Notes: generated by a model from the letters alone, not told the origin. A DNA stretch of 24,229 nt from BMS3ABIN04 sp965554225 (GCA_965554225.1 CBEVZC010000037.1:1-24229); one strand, 5' to 3'; shown: positions 8,548-16,633, counted from the stretch's first letter. Numbers and translations: made by a program.

Positions 8548-9792
8548 ATGAGAACACAAATTTTCTTTTTAGCTTTTCTTCTTGTTGTATTTTTAGTAGA
8601 CCTCACTGCACAAACAGATCAATCCTTAATAAAAAATAATGCACCAAATGTTTTTGTTGATTGCCGGGGTTGCGATATCAATTTCATCAAGGAAAAAATT
8701 CAATTTGCTAACTTTGTAAGGGATAGGAAAGAAGCTGATATTCATATTCTTTTCACTTCGCAAAGGACGGGCGGCGGTGGTAGGGAGTATGTCCTAAATT
8801 TTATTGGACTAAATAAGTTTAATAGTTTAAATGATACTCTGAAATATGTTAGGCAAGAATCGGACTCGGATGAAAATGACAGACAAAAGCTAGTTCATGT
8901 AATTAAACTCGGATTGATAAACTATGTGGCCAAGATGCCTATTGCCGATAAAATTAAAATTGAATATTCAACTGACAAAAAAAAATCAGGAGATGTAAAA
9001 GATGATTGGAATTTTTGGGTTTATAGAATTGGTTTAAATGGATTTTTTAACGGTAGCAAAACATATTCACAGTCTTATATTTCAGGTTCAATATCAGCTT
9101 CCAGAGTAACTGCCGAATGGAAAATTTTTGCAAGATTGTGGAGTAATTATAATGAGAGTAATTATAATTATATCGACGAAACCATTACAAATATTGCCCG
9201 GAGTCAAAGGTTAAGTTTTAGTCTCATAAAGTCTATAAGCGATCATTGGTCAGCTGGTTTATGGACAAGCGGTTATTCGTCAATTTATAGTAATATAGAT
9301 ATCGCAGCCAGTATAGGTCCAGGTATAGAATATGACATTTATCCTTACTCGGTTTCAAATTTAAAACAGATAAGAATTGCTTACAAATTAGACGGTACTT
9401 ATAATAAGTATCGGGAAGAAACTATTTACTTAAAAACTAAGGAAGGGTTAGTTCAACAAGAGCTTTCTGTTTCTGTTGAATTAGTGCAACCTTGGGGCAG
9501 TATTAGTTCGGAACTGAGGGGAACAACCTTTCTGCACGATTTGTCAAAAAATTCTTTAACAATCGACGGTCGTATATCGTTGAAGCTTTTTAGAGGCTTA
9601 TCTTTAACTCTGGATGGAAGATATTCGGCAATTCATAACCAGCTTTCGTTAAGAAGACAAGATGCCAATCTTGAGGAAGTTTTATTACAGAGGACGGAGC
9701 TTGAAACACAATACCGTTATTTTGGGAGCATTGGCTTTTCTTACAGTTTCGGATCAATATTTAATAATATTGTCAATCCGCGTTTTGATTAA
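8548..9792 (+). CDS. Secreted protein with conserved N-terminal domain and putative outer-membrane beta-barrel
   Basis: I do not recognise a named function. The 414-residue protein has a signal peptide (hydrophobic 5-19, likely cut near TAQ at 22). A compact N-terminal domain follows (about 33-140) with VFVDCRGCDINFIKEKI, a FVRDRKEADIHILFTSQRTG segment and a GGGGREYVLNFIG turn. Residues about 155-414 alternate polar and hydrophobic with many aromatic residues, and the segments often end in Tyr/Phe, as expected for a beta-barrel of roughly ten or more strands. Cys39 and Cys42 could form a disulphide or bind metal. It is preceded by a 119-base gap and followed by 130 bases, so it may be transcribed on its own. 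Outer-membrane location is inferred, not shown. Confidence 0.65.
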   Translation: MRTQIFFLAFLLVVFLVDLTAQTDQSLIKNNAPNVFVDCRGCDINFIKEKIQFANFVRDRKEADIHILFTSQRTGGGGREYVLNFIGLNKFNSLNDTLKYVRQESDSDENDRQKLVHVIKLGLINYVAKMPIADKIKIEYSTDKKKSGDVKDDWNFWVYRIGLNGFFNGSKTYSQSYISGSISASRVTAEWKIFARLWSNYNESNYNYIDETITNIARSQRLSFSLIKSISDHWSAGLWTSGYSSIYSNIDIAASIGPGIEYDIYPYSVSNLKQIRIAYKLDGTYNKYREETIYLKTKEGLVQQELSVSVELVQPWGSISSELRGTTFLHDLSKNSLTIDGRISLKLFRGLSLTLDGRYSAIHNQLSLRRQDANLEEVLLQRTELETQYRYFGSIGFSYSFGSIFNNIVNPRFD

Positions 9793-9831
9793 AGTTTTTT
9801 TTTACCCCTACCTCACTATTTTAAACACCAA

Positions 9832-9893
9832 AAATTATCCTAATTGTTACTGAATTAAATGGTGAAAATTGTTTAAATTTCATAGGATAATTT
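9832..9893. repeat. Widely spaced 11-bp inverted repeat upstream of alr
   Basis: The two arms, AAATTATCCTA at 9832-9842 and TAGGATAATTT at 9883-9893, are perfect reverse complements separated by 40 bases. They sit in the 130-base gap between the beta-barrel gene and alr, ending 29 bases before the alr ATG. They could be a two-site operator or the base of a leader stem. The sequence is AT-rich, so chance cannot be excluded. Nothing else definite is seen in this gap beyond a nine-T run at 9795-9803. Confidence 0.4.
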
Positions 9894-9922
9894 AGAATAA
9901 ATACTTACTTAATGCTATTAAA

Positions 9923-11035
9923 ATGCGAGCTACTTTTGCTGAAATAAACCTACCGAATCTTAAGTATAATTACCTTAATCTAAAGGGGAAAAATAATTCT
10001 GCGAGAGTTATGGCTGTTGTGAAAGCTAATGCTTATGGACACGGTATGCTAAAAATTGCGGGAGCATTAGACAGATTAGGGGAAAATAAACCTGAATATT
10101 ATGGTGTCGCTTTAACGGAAGAGGGAATTGAGTTAAGGCAAGGCGGATTTGTTAAGGAACCCATAATTACATTTTCTCCGTTTGATATTAATGAAGTACC
10201 CGAATACTTAAAATATAAAATTGTACCAACGATTTGTATGGAAAATGATTTAGGTAAGATTAATAAATTAAACCTCAAACGAAAACTTAAGGTTCAAATA
10301 AATATAGATACCGGAATGGGGCGCCTCGGAATAAATTATCTGAATGCAATTAAGATTATAAAAAAACTATCAAGTGATAGTAAAATATTAATTGATGGTA
10401 TTTATACACATTTCGCAACTTCTGATGAAAAGGATAAGAAATTTCTTAATCTGCAGCTGGAAAGATTTAACAGGATACTTGAAGAATTAAAGGAATTAAA
10501 AATAAATACCGGAATAGTTCACGCTGCGAACAGCGGAGCAATAGTTGATATGCCAAACGCTAAGTTCGATATGGTGCGTCCGGGAATATCTTTGTATGGA
10601 TATTTTCCGTCTCTTGAAACTACGGAATCAATAAAATTAAAACCTGTTATGTCCTTGATTTCAAAAGTATCTACGCTTAAAATGATTGAGAAAGGTGGTT
10701 CTGTAAGCTACGGTAGAAAATTTATCGCTAAAAGAAGAACTAAGGTTGCTACTTTACCAATTGGTTATGCCGATGGTATCCCAAGAAATTTGACTAATAA
10801 TTTTAAAGTAATTATTAATGGTAAGTTGTTTAGTCAAATTGGCACTGTAACTATGGATAGAATCAGTATTGATGTAACTGGCAGTAACGTAAGGATTGGA
10901 AATAGAGCTGTATTGTTAGGTAAAAGCGGAAAGAATCAAATTACTGCTTGGGATTGGTCAAAAAAACTTAATACTATTCCTTATGAAATAACATGCGGAA
11001 TCAGCAAAAGGGTTCCTAGAGTTTACAAAGGATAA
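9923..11035 (+). CDS. alr: Alanine racemase
   Basis: This PLP enzyme interconverts L- and D-alanine in the cytoplasm, supplying D-Ala for peptidoglycan. The 370-residue length is typical. The N-terminal barrel carries AVVKANAYGHG with Lys34 as the PLP lysine. The barrel also has the HAANSGA segment and MVRPGISLYG. The C-terminal beta domain carries SVSYGRKF with catalytic Tyr263, followed by LPIGYADGIPR and the TMDRISIDVT region. All key residues are present. The ATG at 9923 has no strong ribosome binding site. It is the first gene of a seven-gene + block (to folC), and its stop is two bases from the next start, with AAAGGA of its last codons acting as the likely ribosome binding site of that gene. 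Confidence 0.97.
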   Translation: MRATFAEINLPNLKYNYLNLKGKNNSARVMAVVKANAYGHGMLKIAGALDRLGENKPEYYGVALTEEGIELRQGGFVKEPIITFSPFDINEVPEYLKYKIVPTICMENDLGKINKLNLKRKLKVQINIDTGMGRLGINYLNAIKIIKKLSSDSKILIDGIYTHFATSDEKDKKFLNLQLERFNRILEELKELKINTGIVHAANSGAIVDMPNAKFDMVRPGISLYGYFPSLETTESIKLKPVMSLISKVSTLKMIEKGGSVSYGRKFIAKRRTKVATLPIGYADGIPRNLTNNFKVIINGKLFSQIGTVTMDRISIDVTGSNVRIGNRAVLLGKSGKNQITAWDWSKKLNTIPYEITCGISKRVPRVYKG

Positions 11036-11037
11036 AA

Positions 11038-11898
11038 ATGGAAATTGCTAAATCATATATTATTCAGTGCATTGCTCAAGCTTCTGAAAATCTTAAGTTA
11101 GATGCAGATAAACTAAATATCCTTTCAATTCTTAAAGAAGAAATTTATGAAAGTAACGATTTACAGATTATGCTTGCAAATATGAAAAAGCTTACTGAAA
11201 CTTCCAAATTAGCCGTTAAGCTAAGTGATCTTTATAATTTTATTACTAAGGGTGAAATCAGTTTTAAAAATATTTCGCATACTTTCAGCGAGCAAAGTTC
11301 CAAACTGGTTGGTGAATTAAAATTATTTCTCGATCAAAATACGCAACATTCATTTAAAGAATTATTAAGTCGTTTTCATCAAGACGAAAAGCCTACTTTG
11401 CAGCAAAAAGAAGACCAGCCGGAAATTTATCTGGGTAAAGAGACGGATTCAGATAAACCCGAAGTGAGTGAAGTTACAAAATTGAAAGAAGAATTTATTT
11501 TAGAAAATGAAGATTTAAATAAAAAGCTGAGTTTTTCTGATTACAAGGAGAGAATTCTAAAACCTATCCCTGCCTTAGATAAATTCCTTAGTTCTGTAAA
11601 GAATAATAAGTATAATGAAGACGAAATGGATGATTTTATTATTGTAATGGAATTCAATACAGAACTTTCTAAGAATGAGGAATTTGATATAATTACTAAA
11701 ATGCATATAATATTTACTAATGCTCTGAAATTATTAAAATTGCATAAAGTTATCCCGAACTCGAATCTTGTTGAGGATATGAGAGCATGTTTAATTGTTA
11801 TCGTGGCAATTATAAGAGAAAAGAATGTGGATATAACGGAATTTTTAGTTAAAGCAGAAAGACTTGGAAGTAATATTGTTAATTTAAACAAAGGATAA
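11038..11898 (+). CDS. Unrecognised helical protein between alr and manC
   Basis: I do not recognise this family. The 286-residue protein has no signal peptide and no membrane segment, so it is probably cytoplasmic. It looks almost entirely alpha-helical and falls into two parts. Residues about 1-118 form a Leu/Lys-rich helical region. Residues about 170-286 form a second one (starting LSFSDYKERILKPIPALDKFL, with a hydrophobic ACLIVIVAII helix near the end). They are joined by a polar, acidic, probably flexible linker (about 120-165). It is tightly packed: two bases after alr and three before manC, each start preceded by AAAGGA. Its base composition matches its neighbours, so it is a resident gene rather than a recent arrival. 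Confidence 0.75.
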   Translation: MEIAKSYIIQCIAQASENLKLDADKLNILSILKEEIYESNDLQIMLANMKKLTETSKLAVKLSDLYNFITKGEISFKNISHTFSEQSSKLVGELKLFLDQNTQHSFKELLSRFHQDEKPTLQQKEDQPEIYLGKETDSDKPEVSEVTKLKEEFILENEDLNKKLSFSDYKERILKPIPALDKFLSSVKNNKYNEDEMDDFIIVMEFNTELSKNEEFDIITKMHIIFTNALKLLKLHKVIPNSNLVEDMRACLIVIVAIIREKNVDITEFLVKAERLGSNIVNLNKG

Positions 11899-11901
11899 GA
11901 A

Positions 11902-12969
11902 ATGAAATTATATGCTGTTATTATGGCTGGCGGAGTAGGTTCAAGATTTTGGCCGAGGAGTAAAAAGAAAAAACCGAAACAAATGTTAAAAATATTTGGA
12001 GAGAATACATTAATACAAAATACAGTTGAAAGATTAGAGGGTTTGGTTCCTAAGGGAAATATTTATGTTATTACAAATAAGGAACAGAAAGATGGAATAG
12101 CTCAACAAATCCCTGAAATTCCGGTTGATAATATTATCGCTGAACCTTTCGGAAAAAATACTGCCGCTTGTATAGGATTGGCTTCGGTTTTGGTAAATCA
12201 TGAAGATAATGATTCGGTTATGGTTACACTTCCGGCCGATCACCTGATTTTTGATACCGAGAAATTTCAACATACATTGAATAAAGCAGCAGAGTTTGCT
12301 TTGAATTCCAAAGGATTGCTTACTATTGGAATTACTCCTACGAGGCCGGAAACCGGCTACGGCTATATTCAATATATTGATGAACTGCTCGGGGATAATA
12401 TTTACAAGGTTAGAACATTTGCTGAAAAACCGAATATTTCTACAGCAAAACGTTTTTTGGAATCCGGCGATTTTCTTTGGAACTCGGGAATGTTTATTTG
12501 GAAAGCTGATTCCATTCTTTCGGAGATACAATTGTATTTACCTGATCTTCATTCCGGTTTACTTGAAATACAAAATGCCATAGGCAAACCTAATTTTGAA
12601 GAGACCTTGACCAGTGTATACGGTCAGCTAAAAAATATTTCTATTGATTATGGGGTAATGGAAAAGTCCAAAAATGTGTATCTTACTAAAGCAGATTTCC
12701 AATGGAGTGACGTAGGAAGCTGGGAAGAAGTTTATCAACTATCCGATAAAGATGAAAACGGAAACGCGAAAGTCGGGAAAGTTTATTCCAATAAAACTTA
12801 TAATTCGTATATTTATTCTAAAAAGAAATTCGCAGCAGTTATCGGTGTTCATAATTTGATTGTAATAAATACTAAAGATGCTTTACTTATTTGTAATAGA
12901 GATAACGCTCAAGATGTTAAGAAGGTTGTTGATTACTTAAAAATGAAAAATGAAACAGATTTATTGTAA
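11902..12969 (+). CDS. manC: Mannose-1-phosphate guanylyltransferase
   Basis: The enzyme makes GDP-mannose from GTP and mannose-1-phosphate, feeding lipopolysaccharide, capsule or glycoprotein sugars. The 355-residue protein is the short form without the C-terminal phosphomannose isomerase cupin. The nucleotidyltransferase signature is MAGGVGSRFWPRS (8-20) with KPKQMLKIFG just after. Then come EPFGKNTAACIGLA, LPADHLI, FLWNSGMFIW and IDYGVMEKSKNV...WSDVGSWEE, all typical of ManC-type enzymes. The start is chosen for the AAAGGATAAG site directly upstream. Its closeness to peptidoglycan genes fits an envelope role. Acting on another hexose phosphate is possible but less likely. Confidence 0.93.
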   Translation: MKLYAVIMAGGVGSRFWPRSKKKKPKQMLKIFGENTLIQNTVERLEGLVPKGNIYVITNKEQKDGIAQQIPEIPVDNIIAEPFGKNTAACIGLASVLVNHEDNDSVMVTLPADHLIFDTEKFQHTLNKAAEFALNSKGLLTIGITPTRPETGYGYIQYIDELLGDNIYKVRTFAEKPNISTAKRFLESGDFLWNSGMFIWKADSILSEIQLYLPDLHSGLLEIQNAIGKPNFEETLTSVYGQLKNISIDYGVMEKSKNVYLTKADFQWSDVGSWEEVYQLSDKDENGNAKVGKVYSNKTYNSYIYSKKKFAAVIGVHNLIVINTKDALLICNRDNAQDVKKVVDYLKMKNETDLL

Positions 12970-12980
12970 ATTAATTTATT

Positions 12981-13634
12981 ATGAAAAAACTTTATACTGA
13001 AAATGACATATTAAAATTAAACAAAGAGGGCATTTCCGTTATTTATACAACCGGGAAAGAAGTATTTACACCACTGGCTCTTGACAAGGCAAAAGAATTA
13101 AATATTACTTTTGAGAAAAAGAAAGATAGATCGAACAAAAATGCTTCATTTCCAAATATTTCTAAAGCTTCAAGTATAAAAAATATTGCTCTTGGCTCCG
13201 ACCATACAGGTTTTGAAACAAAGAAGATAATCAGCAGCTATCTAAAGGCAAAAGGCTTTGATATTATTGACGTAGGAACCCATGATGATAAATCTTGCGA
13301 CTATCCGGATTTTGCATTTGAAGTTGCTAAAAAAGTTGCTCTGCATAATGTTGATGCAGGAATTATTTTTGATGCTACGGGAATTCCTTCGGCAATCACA
13401 GCGAATAAAGTTCCCGGAATAAGAGCAGCTACTTGTTACAATGAATTTTCAGCAAAAAGTTCGCGCGAACATAATAACGCCAATATTTTAGTCCTTGGTG
13501 CTAAAACCTTGGGCGTCGAAACTATTAAATCGATTCTTGATGTTTGGTTAACTACTAATTTCTTGGGCGACCGGCATCAAAGAAGATTAGACAAAATTAC
13601 TAATATTGAACTTCTGTTTCTTAATAAAAAATAA
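12981..13634 (+). CDS. rpiB: RpiB/LacA/LacB-family sugar-phosphate isomerase-like protein with EutQ-like N-terminal segment
   Basis: Residues from about 68 to 217 match RpiB, which interconverts ribose-5-phosphate and ribulose-5-phosphate. They show LGSDHTGFE with the substrate-binding Asp-His, TANKVPGIRAATCY, SREHNNANILVLG and DRHQRRLDKI. Two things are odd. The catalytic loop, CGTGxG in E. coli RpiB, reads DATGIP at 131-136, so the Cys base is replaced by Asp131 with no gap in the alignment. There is also an extra N-terminal segment of about 50 residues (MKKLYTENDI...EVFTPLALDKAKELNI) that looks by eye like the start of EutQ/EutT-type proteins of microcompartment operons. No shell genes are nearby. 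The substrate may differ from ribose-5-phosphate. It starts 11 bases after manC with no clear ribosome binding site. Confidence 0.8.
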   Translation: MKKLYTENDILKLNKEGISVIYTTGKEVFTPLALDKAKELNITFEKKKDRSNKNASFPNISKASSIKNIALGSDHTGFETKKIISSYLKAKGFDIIDVGTHDDKSCDYPDFAFEVAKKVALHNVDAGIIFDATGIPSAITANKVPGIRAATCYNEFSAKSSREHNNANILVLGAKTLGVETIKSILDVWLTTNFLGDRHQRRLDKITNIELLFLNKK

Positions 13635-13668
13635 ATAGTAAAAATTAATTTTTCCTCGAGTTAATAAT

Positions 13669-14427
13669 TTGGTAATTGAAACCGGTTTTGTAATATCCAA
13701 TGTTAAAATTGCAAGCAATATTTATTCTCTTACAGTTGAATTATCTAAGATTGCATCTATCGCTAAACCAGGTCAATTCTGTAATATAAAAGTTTCTGAA
13801 AATAATTATCCACTATTACGCCGACCGTTCAGCATTGCCGATGTTAACAGCACGTGCATAACTTTTATTTTTAATATAGTTGGTGAAGGGACAAAAATAT
13901 TATCCTTGAAGAAAAAAGGGGATATGGTTAATATACTTGGTCCGCTTGGTAAAGGCTTTAATTTTTCATCAAATTTCGAAACTGCCGTTGTTATTGGGGG
14001 TGGACTTGGCGCAGCGCCTTTCCCATTTCTTATCAAGTTGTTAAATCCGAAAGTTAGAGTTTTAAGTTTCATCGGTGGAAGGACCAAGGATGATTTAATT
14101 ACTTATGGAATGAAAAATATGTTTTTATCAACTGATGATGGTTCAACAGGATTAAAAGGAACTGTTCTTGATTTGGTGAATCAAAACAAAAATTTATTTC
14201 AAGCTGATAGTAGCAAAATATTTGCTTGCGGCCCTACTCCAATGTTAAAAGCCGTAAAAAATTATGCAGATAAAAATAATATTGAGTGTGAATTATCAGT
14301 AGAAAATGTAATGGCTTGCGGTTTTGGTGTCTGCCAAGGTTGCCCGATTAGAAAATCAAATGGAGAAGGATATTTGTTAGTCTGTAAAGATGGTCCGGTA
14401 TTTAATGCTTTGGATATAGAAATATGA
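13669..14427 (+). CDS. pyrK: Dihydroorotate dehydrogenase electron transfer subunit
   Basis: PyrK is the FAD and [2Fe-2S] subunit that passes electrons from PyrD-bound FMN to NAD+ in pyrimidine synthesis. The 252-residue protein has the flavin motif RRPFSIAD, the nucleotide-binding VVIGGGLGAAPF and ACGPTPMLKAV. The cluster cysteines are Cys217, Cys222, Cys225 and Cys239 (C-x4-C-x2-C-x13-C). The start is a TTG at 13669. There is no upstream in-frame ATG or GTG before a stop at 13639, and the next Met codon lies too far inside the FAD domain. Its TGA overlaps the pyrD ATG as ATGA, which fits two subunits of one complex made in step. Confidence 0.94.
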   Translation: MVIETGFVISNVKIASNIYSLTVELSKIASIAKPGQFCNIKVSENNYPLLRRPFSIADVNSTCITFIFNIVGEGTKILSLKKKGDMVNILGPLGKGFNFSSNFETAVVIGGGLGAAPFPFLIKLLNPKVRVLSFIGGRTKDDLITYGMKNMFLSTDDGSTGLKGTVLDLVNQNKNLFQADSSKIFACGPTPMLKAVKNYADKNNIECELSVENVMACGFGVCQGCPIRKSNGEGYLLVCKDGPVFNALDIEI

Positions 14428-15344
14428 GTGAGCTTAATTTGGAAATACAAATTGGTAGTTTGAAATTAAAGAATCCTGTGATGCTTGCATCCGGTACCGT
14501 GGGTTATGGGAATGAAATATCCAAGTTTATTGACCTTTCCAAAATTGGAGCTATTGTAACTAAATCAATTTCGTTAAAACCAAGAATAGGGAATCCGCCT
14601 CAGCGTATTGTTGAAACTGCATCGGGAATGCTTAATGCTATCGGCTTGGCAAATGTTGGACTTGATGTATTTATCGAGCAAAAAATTCCTTATTTACAGG
14701 ATTTAGGAACTACTTTAATTTGCAATATTGCAGCCGGTAGTATTGAGGAATATGTTGAGTGTACAAAAGTTCTTAATTCCATTGATACGGTTAAAGCATT
14801 TGAAATAAATGTCTCTTGTCCCAACGTAAAAGATGGCGGATTGATTTTCGGTAATGATATAAATGCCGTAAGAACAATTACCGAGCAAGTAAGAAAAGTG
14901 ACCGACAAACCTTTGATCATTAAGCTATCTCCAAATGTATCTAAAATAGCAGACTTTGCAAGGGCAGCTAAAGAAGGTGGTGCGGATGCTGTATCTGCAA
15001 TTAACACTTTGGTTGGTACTGCTTTTGACATTTACTCAAGAAAACCTAAAATAAAAAATATTACTGGAGGTCTTTCCGGTCCGGCAATTAAACCGGTAGC
15101 ATTAGCCAAAGTATTTGAAATTAGTAAACATGTTGATATTCCCATCATCGGTATAGGCGGCATTTCAGATTGGAAAGATGCTATTGAGTTTATGATTGCC
15201 GGTGCAACAGCTTTCCAGCTCGGTACAATAAATTTTGTAAATCCGTTAGCAAGTATTGAAATTATAAAGGGTATCGAAAATTACTGCCGCGAAAATTCAA
15301 TTAATAACATCTCGGAATTAACTGCATCTTACAATCTAAAGTGA
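14424..15344 (+). CDS. pyrD: Dihydroorotate dehydrogenase, class 1B catalytic subunit
   Basis: This FMN enzyme oxidises dihydroorotate to orotate, the fourth step of UMP synthesis, and works as a complex with PyrK encoded just upstream. The 306-residue barrel shows MLASGTVGYG (20-29), the class 1B active-site block INVSCPNVKDGG with catalytic Cys132, LIIKLSPNV, AINTLVGTAFDI and the phosphate-binding IGIGGISDWKDAIEFMIAGA..FQLGT. Cys rather than Ser as the base, together with adjacent pyrK, marks the NAD-dependent 1B type rather than the quinone-linked class 2. It overlaps pyrK (ATGA) and folC (GTGA) by four bases each. Confidence 0.96.
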   Translation: MSELNLEIQIGSLKLKNPVMLASGTVGYGNEISKFIDLSKIGAIVTKSISLKPRIGNPPQRIVETASGMLNAIGLANVGLDVFIEQKIPYLQDLGTTLICNIAAGSIEEYVECTKVLNSIDTVKAFEINVSCPNVKDGGLIFGNDINAVRTITEQVRKVTDKPLIIKLSPNVSKIADFARAAKEGGADAVSAINTLVGTAFDIYSRKPKIKNITGGLSGPAIKPVALAKVFEISKHVDIPIIGIGGISDWKDAIEFMIAGATAFQLGTINFVNPLASIEIIKGIENYCRENSINNISELTASYNLK

Positions 15345-16597
15345 ATATAGAAACCGCATTAAATAAGTTGTTTTCACTCCATCAATTCGGCGTAAAATTA
15401 GGATTGGAAAATATTACAAATTTATTAAACTTTATCGGGAATCCGCAGGAGAAATTAAAGGTGTTTCATATTGCCGGTTCAAACGGAAAGGGAAGTACTG
15501 CATCTTTTCTTTCAAGCATATTGATGGAAGCCGGTTATAAAGTAGGACAATTTACTTCTCCACATTTTGTTAAATTTAACGAAAGGATTAGGATAAACGG
15601 AGTTGAGATTGCCGATGAATACGTTGCCGATTTTGTAGAGGACTTAGATTCATATATTACTGAGTTCCGACCCACTTTCTTTGAACTAACTACAGCATTA
15701 GCGTTTAAATATTTTGCAGAATCAAATGTCGATTTTGTTGTTCTGGAAACCGGACTTGGAGGAAGGCTGGATGCTACAAACACGGTTATTCCTTTAGCAT
15801 CTATTATTACTACAATTTCACTTGAACATTCACATATCTTAGGTAATTCGTTACAAAGAATTGCTTTTGAAAAAAGCGGGATAATTAAACAAAATACTCC
15901 AATTTTTGTTGGTCTACTTCCTTCTGAGGCAGAACAAGAAATTAGCAAAGCAGCTGCGGCAAAGAGTTCAAAAATGTTTAAGCTAAATAAATACATTATT
16001 GCCGGTAAAGATTTTGTTTCAATAGATCTTGGTAGAAATAATGTTAAATTATATACTACTCCATTAAGAGGTTATCATCAATTAAATAATGCAGCTTTGG
16101 CAATCTTAGCGGTTAGTGAAATAATAGCTAAAATTGAAGTTAAAAATATTTTAGATGGAATCGATAATGTAATTATGAATTCCGGTATCTCAGGCCGTTA
16201 TGAAATCTACGAGCAAAAACCGAGAATAATATTTGATTCGGCACACAACCCTGAAGGAATAGATTCGTTTATTGACGAATACAAAAAAGAGTGGCTGGGA
16301 TATAAAAAAAGAGTAGTAATATTTTCTGCAATGAAAGATAAAAACACACTAGCGATGATAAAAATAATAAAAAATTATTTCGATAAAATATATTTTACAA
16401 ATATAAATTATGAAAGAGCTGCTACAGCTGAACAATTATTGGAAATAGCAGAAACAGTAAATGTCAATGCTGAAAAACTTATTGACAAAACCGGGTTTAT
16501 AAAAAATTTTAAAAACAATTATTCAAAGGATGATTGTCTTGTAGTGATAGGAAGTATTTATTTACTAGGTGAAATAAAAACAGAATTAAGAGGATAA
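15341..16597 (+). CDS. folC: Folylpolyglutamate synthase / dihydrofolate synthase
   Basis: This Mur-ligase-family enzyme joins glutamate to dihydropteroate and/or lengthens the glutamate tail of folates, using ATP. The 418-residue length is normal. The P-loop is HIAGSNGKGST (43-53), followed by GQFTSPHFVKFNERIRING, the ETGLGGRLDATN metal/ATP block, SLEHSHILG and the C-terminal FDSAHNPEGI motif. The GTG start overlaps the pyrD stop as GTGA, so translation is probably coupled to pyrimidine genes. Whether it has both activities or one cannot be read from sequence. The gene ends the alr-folC block; an AGAGGA at its end precedes a two-codon ATG-TCT-TGA (see the entry at 16589). Confidence 0.95.
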   Translation: MNIETALNKLFSLHQFGVKLGLENITNLLNFIGNPQEKLKVFHIAGSNGKGSTASFLSSILMEAGYKVGQFTSPHFVKFNERIRINGVEIADEYVADFVEDLDSYITEFRPTFFELTTALAFKYFAESNVDFVVLETGLGGRLDATNTVIPLASIITTISLEHSHILGNSLQRIAFEKSGIIKQNTPIFVGLLPSEAEQEISKAAAAKSSKMFKLNKYIIAGKDFVSIDLGRNNVKLYTTPLRGYHQLNNAALAILAVSEIIAKIEVKNILDGIDNVIMNSGISGRYEIYEQKPRIIFDSAHNPEGIDSFIDEYKKEWLGYKKRVVIFSAMKDKNTLAMIKIIKNYFDKIYFTNINYERAATAEQLLEIAETVNVNAEKLIDKTGFIKNFKNNYSKDDCLVVIGSIYLLGEIKTELRG

Positions 16598-16633
16598 AAA
16601 TGTCTTGACATTTTATTCTAATAAAGGTATGTT
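16589..16633 (+). promoter_or_regulatory. Candidate control region between folC and rho
   Basis: Three signals overlap here. AGAGGA (16589-16594) sits five bases before ATG-TCT-TGA (16600-16608), a well-spaced start with only two codons. AAAATGTC-TT-GACATTTT (16597-16614) is a perfect 8-bp-arm palindrome. TTGACA (16605-16610), a 17-base spacer and TATGTT (16628-16633) resemble a sigma70-type promoter, which would drive rho. The rest of the 159-base gap shows no further gene I can support. The promoter reading is tentative, since promoters in this group may differ from the E. coli consensus. Confidence 0.4.

Noticed and set aside
9795..9803. Nine-T run after the beta-barrel gene as an intrinsic terminator
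   Set aside because: No stable hairpin lies directly upstream, so the T-run alone is not enough.
12034..12583. Open frames opposite or shifted to manC and other conserved genes as extra genes
   Set aside because: They lie wholly inside genes with clear family motifs, encode low-complexity or unlikely proteins and have no start signals of their own.
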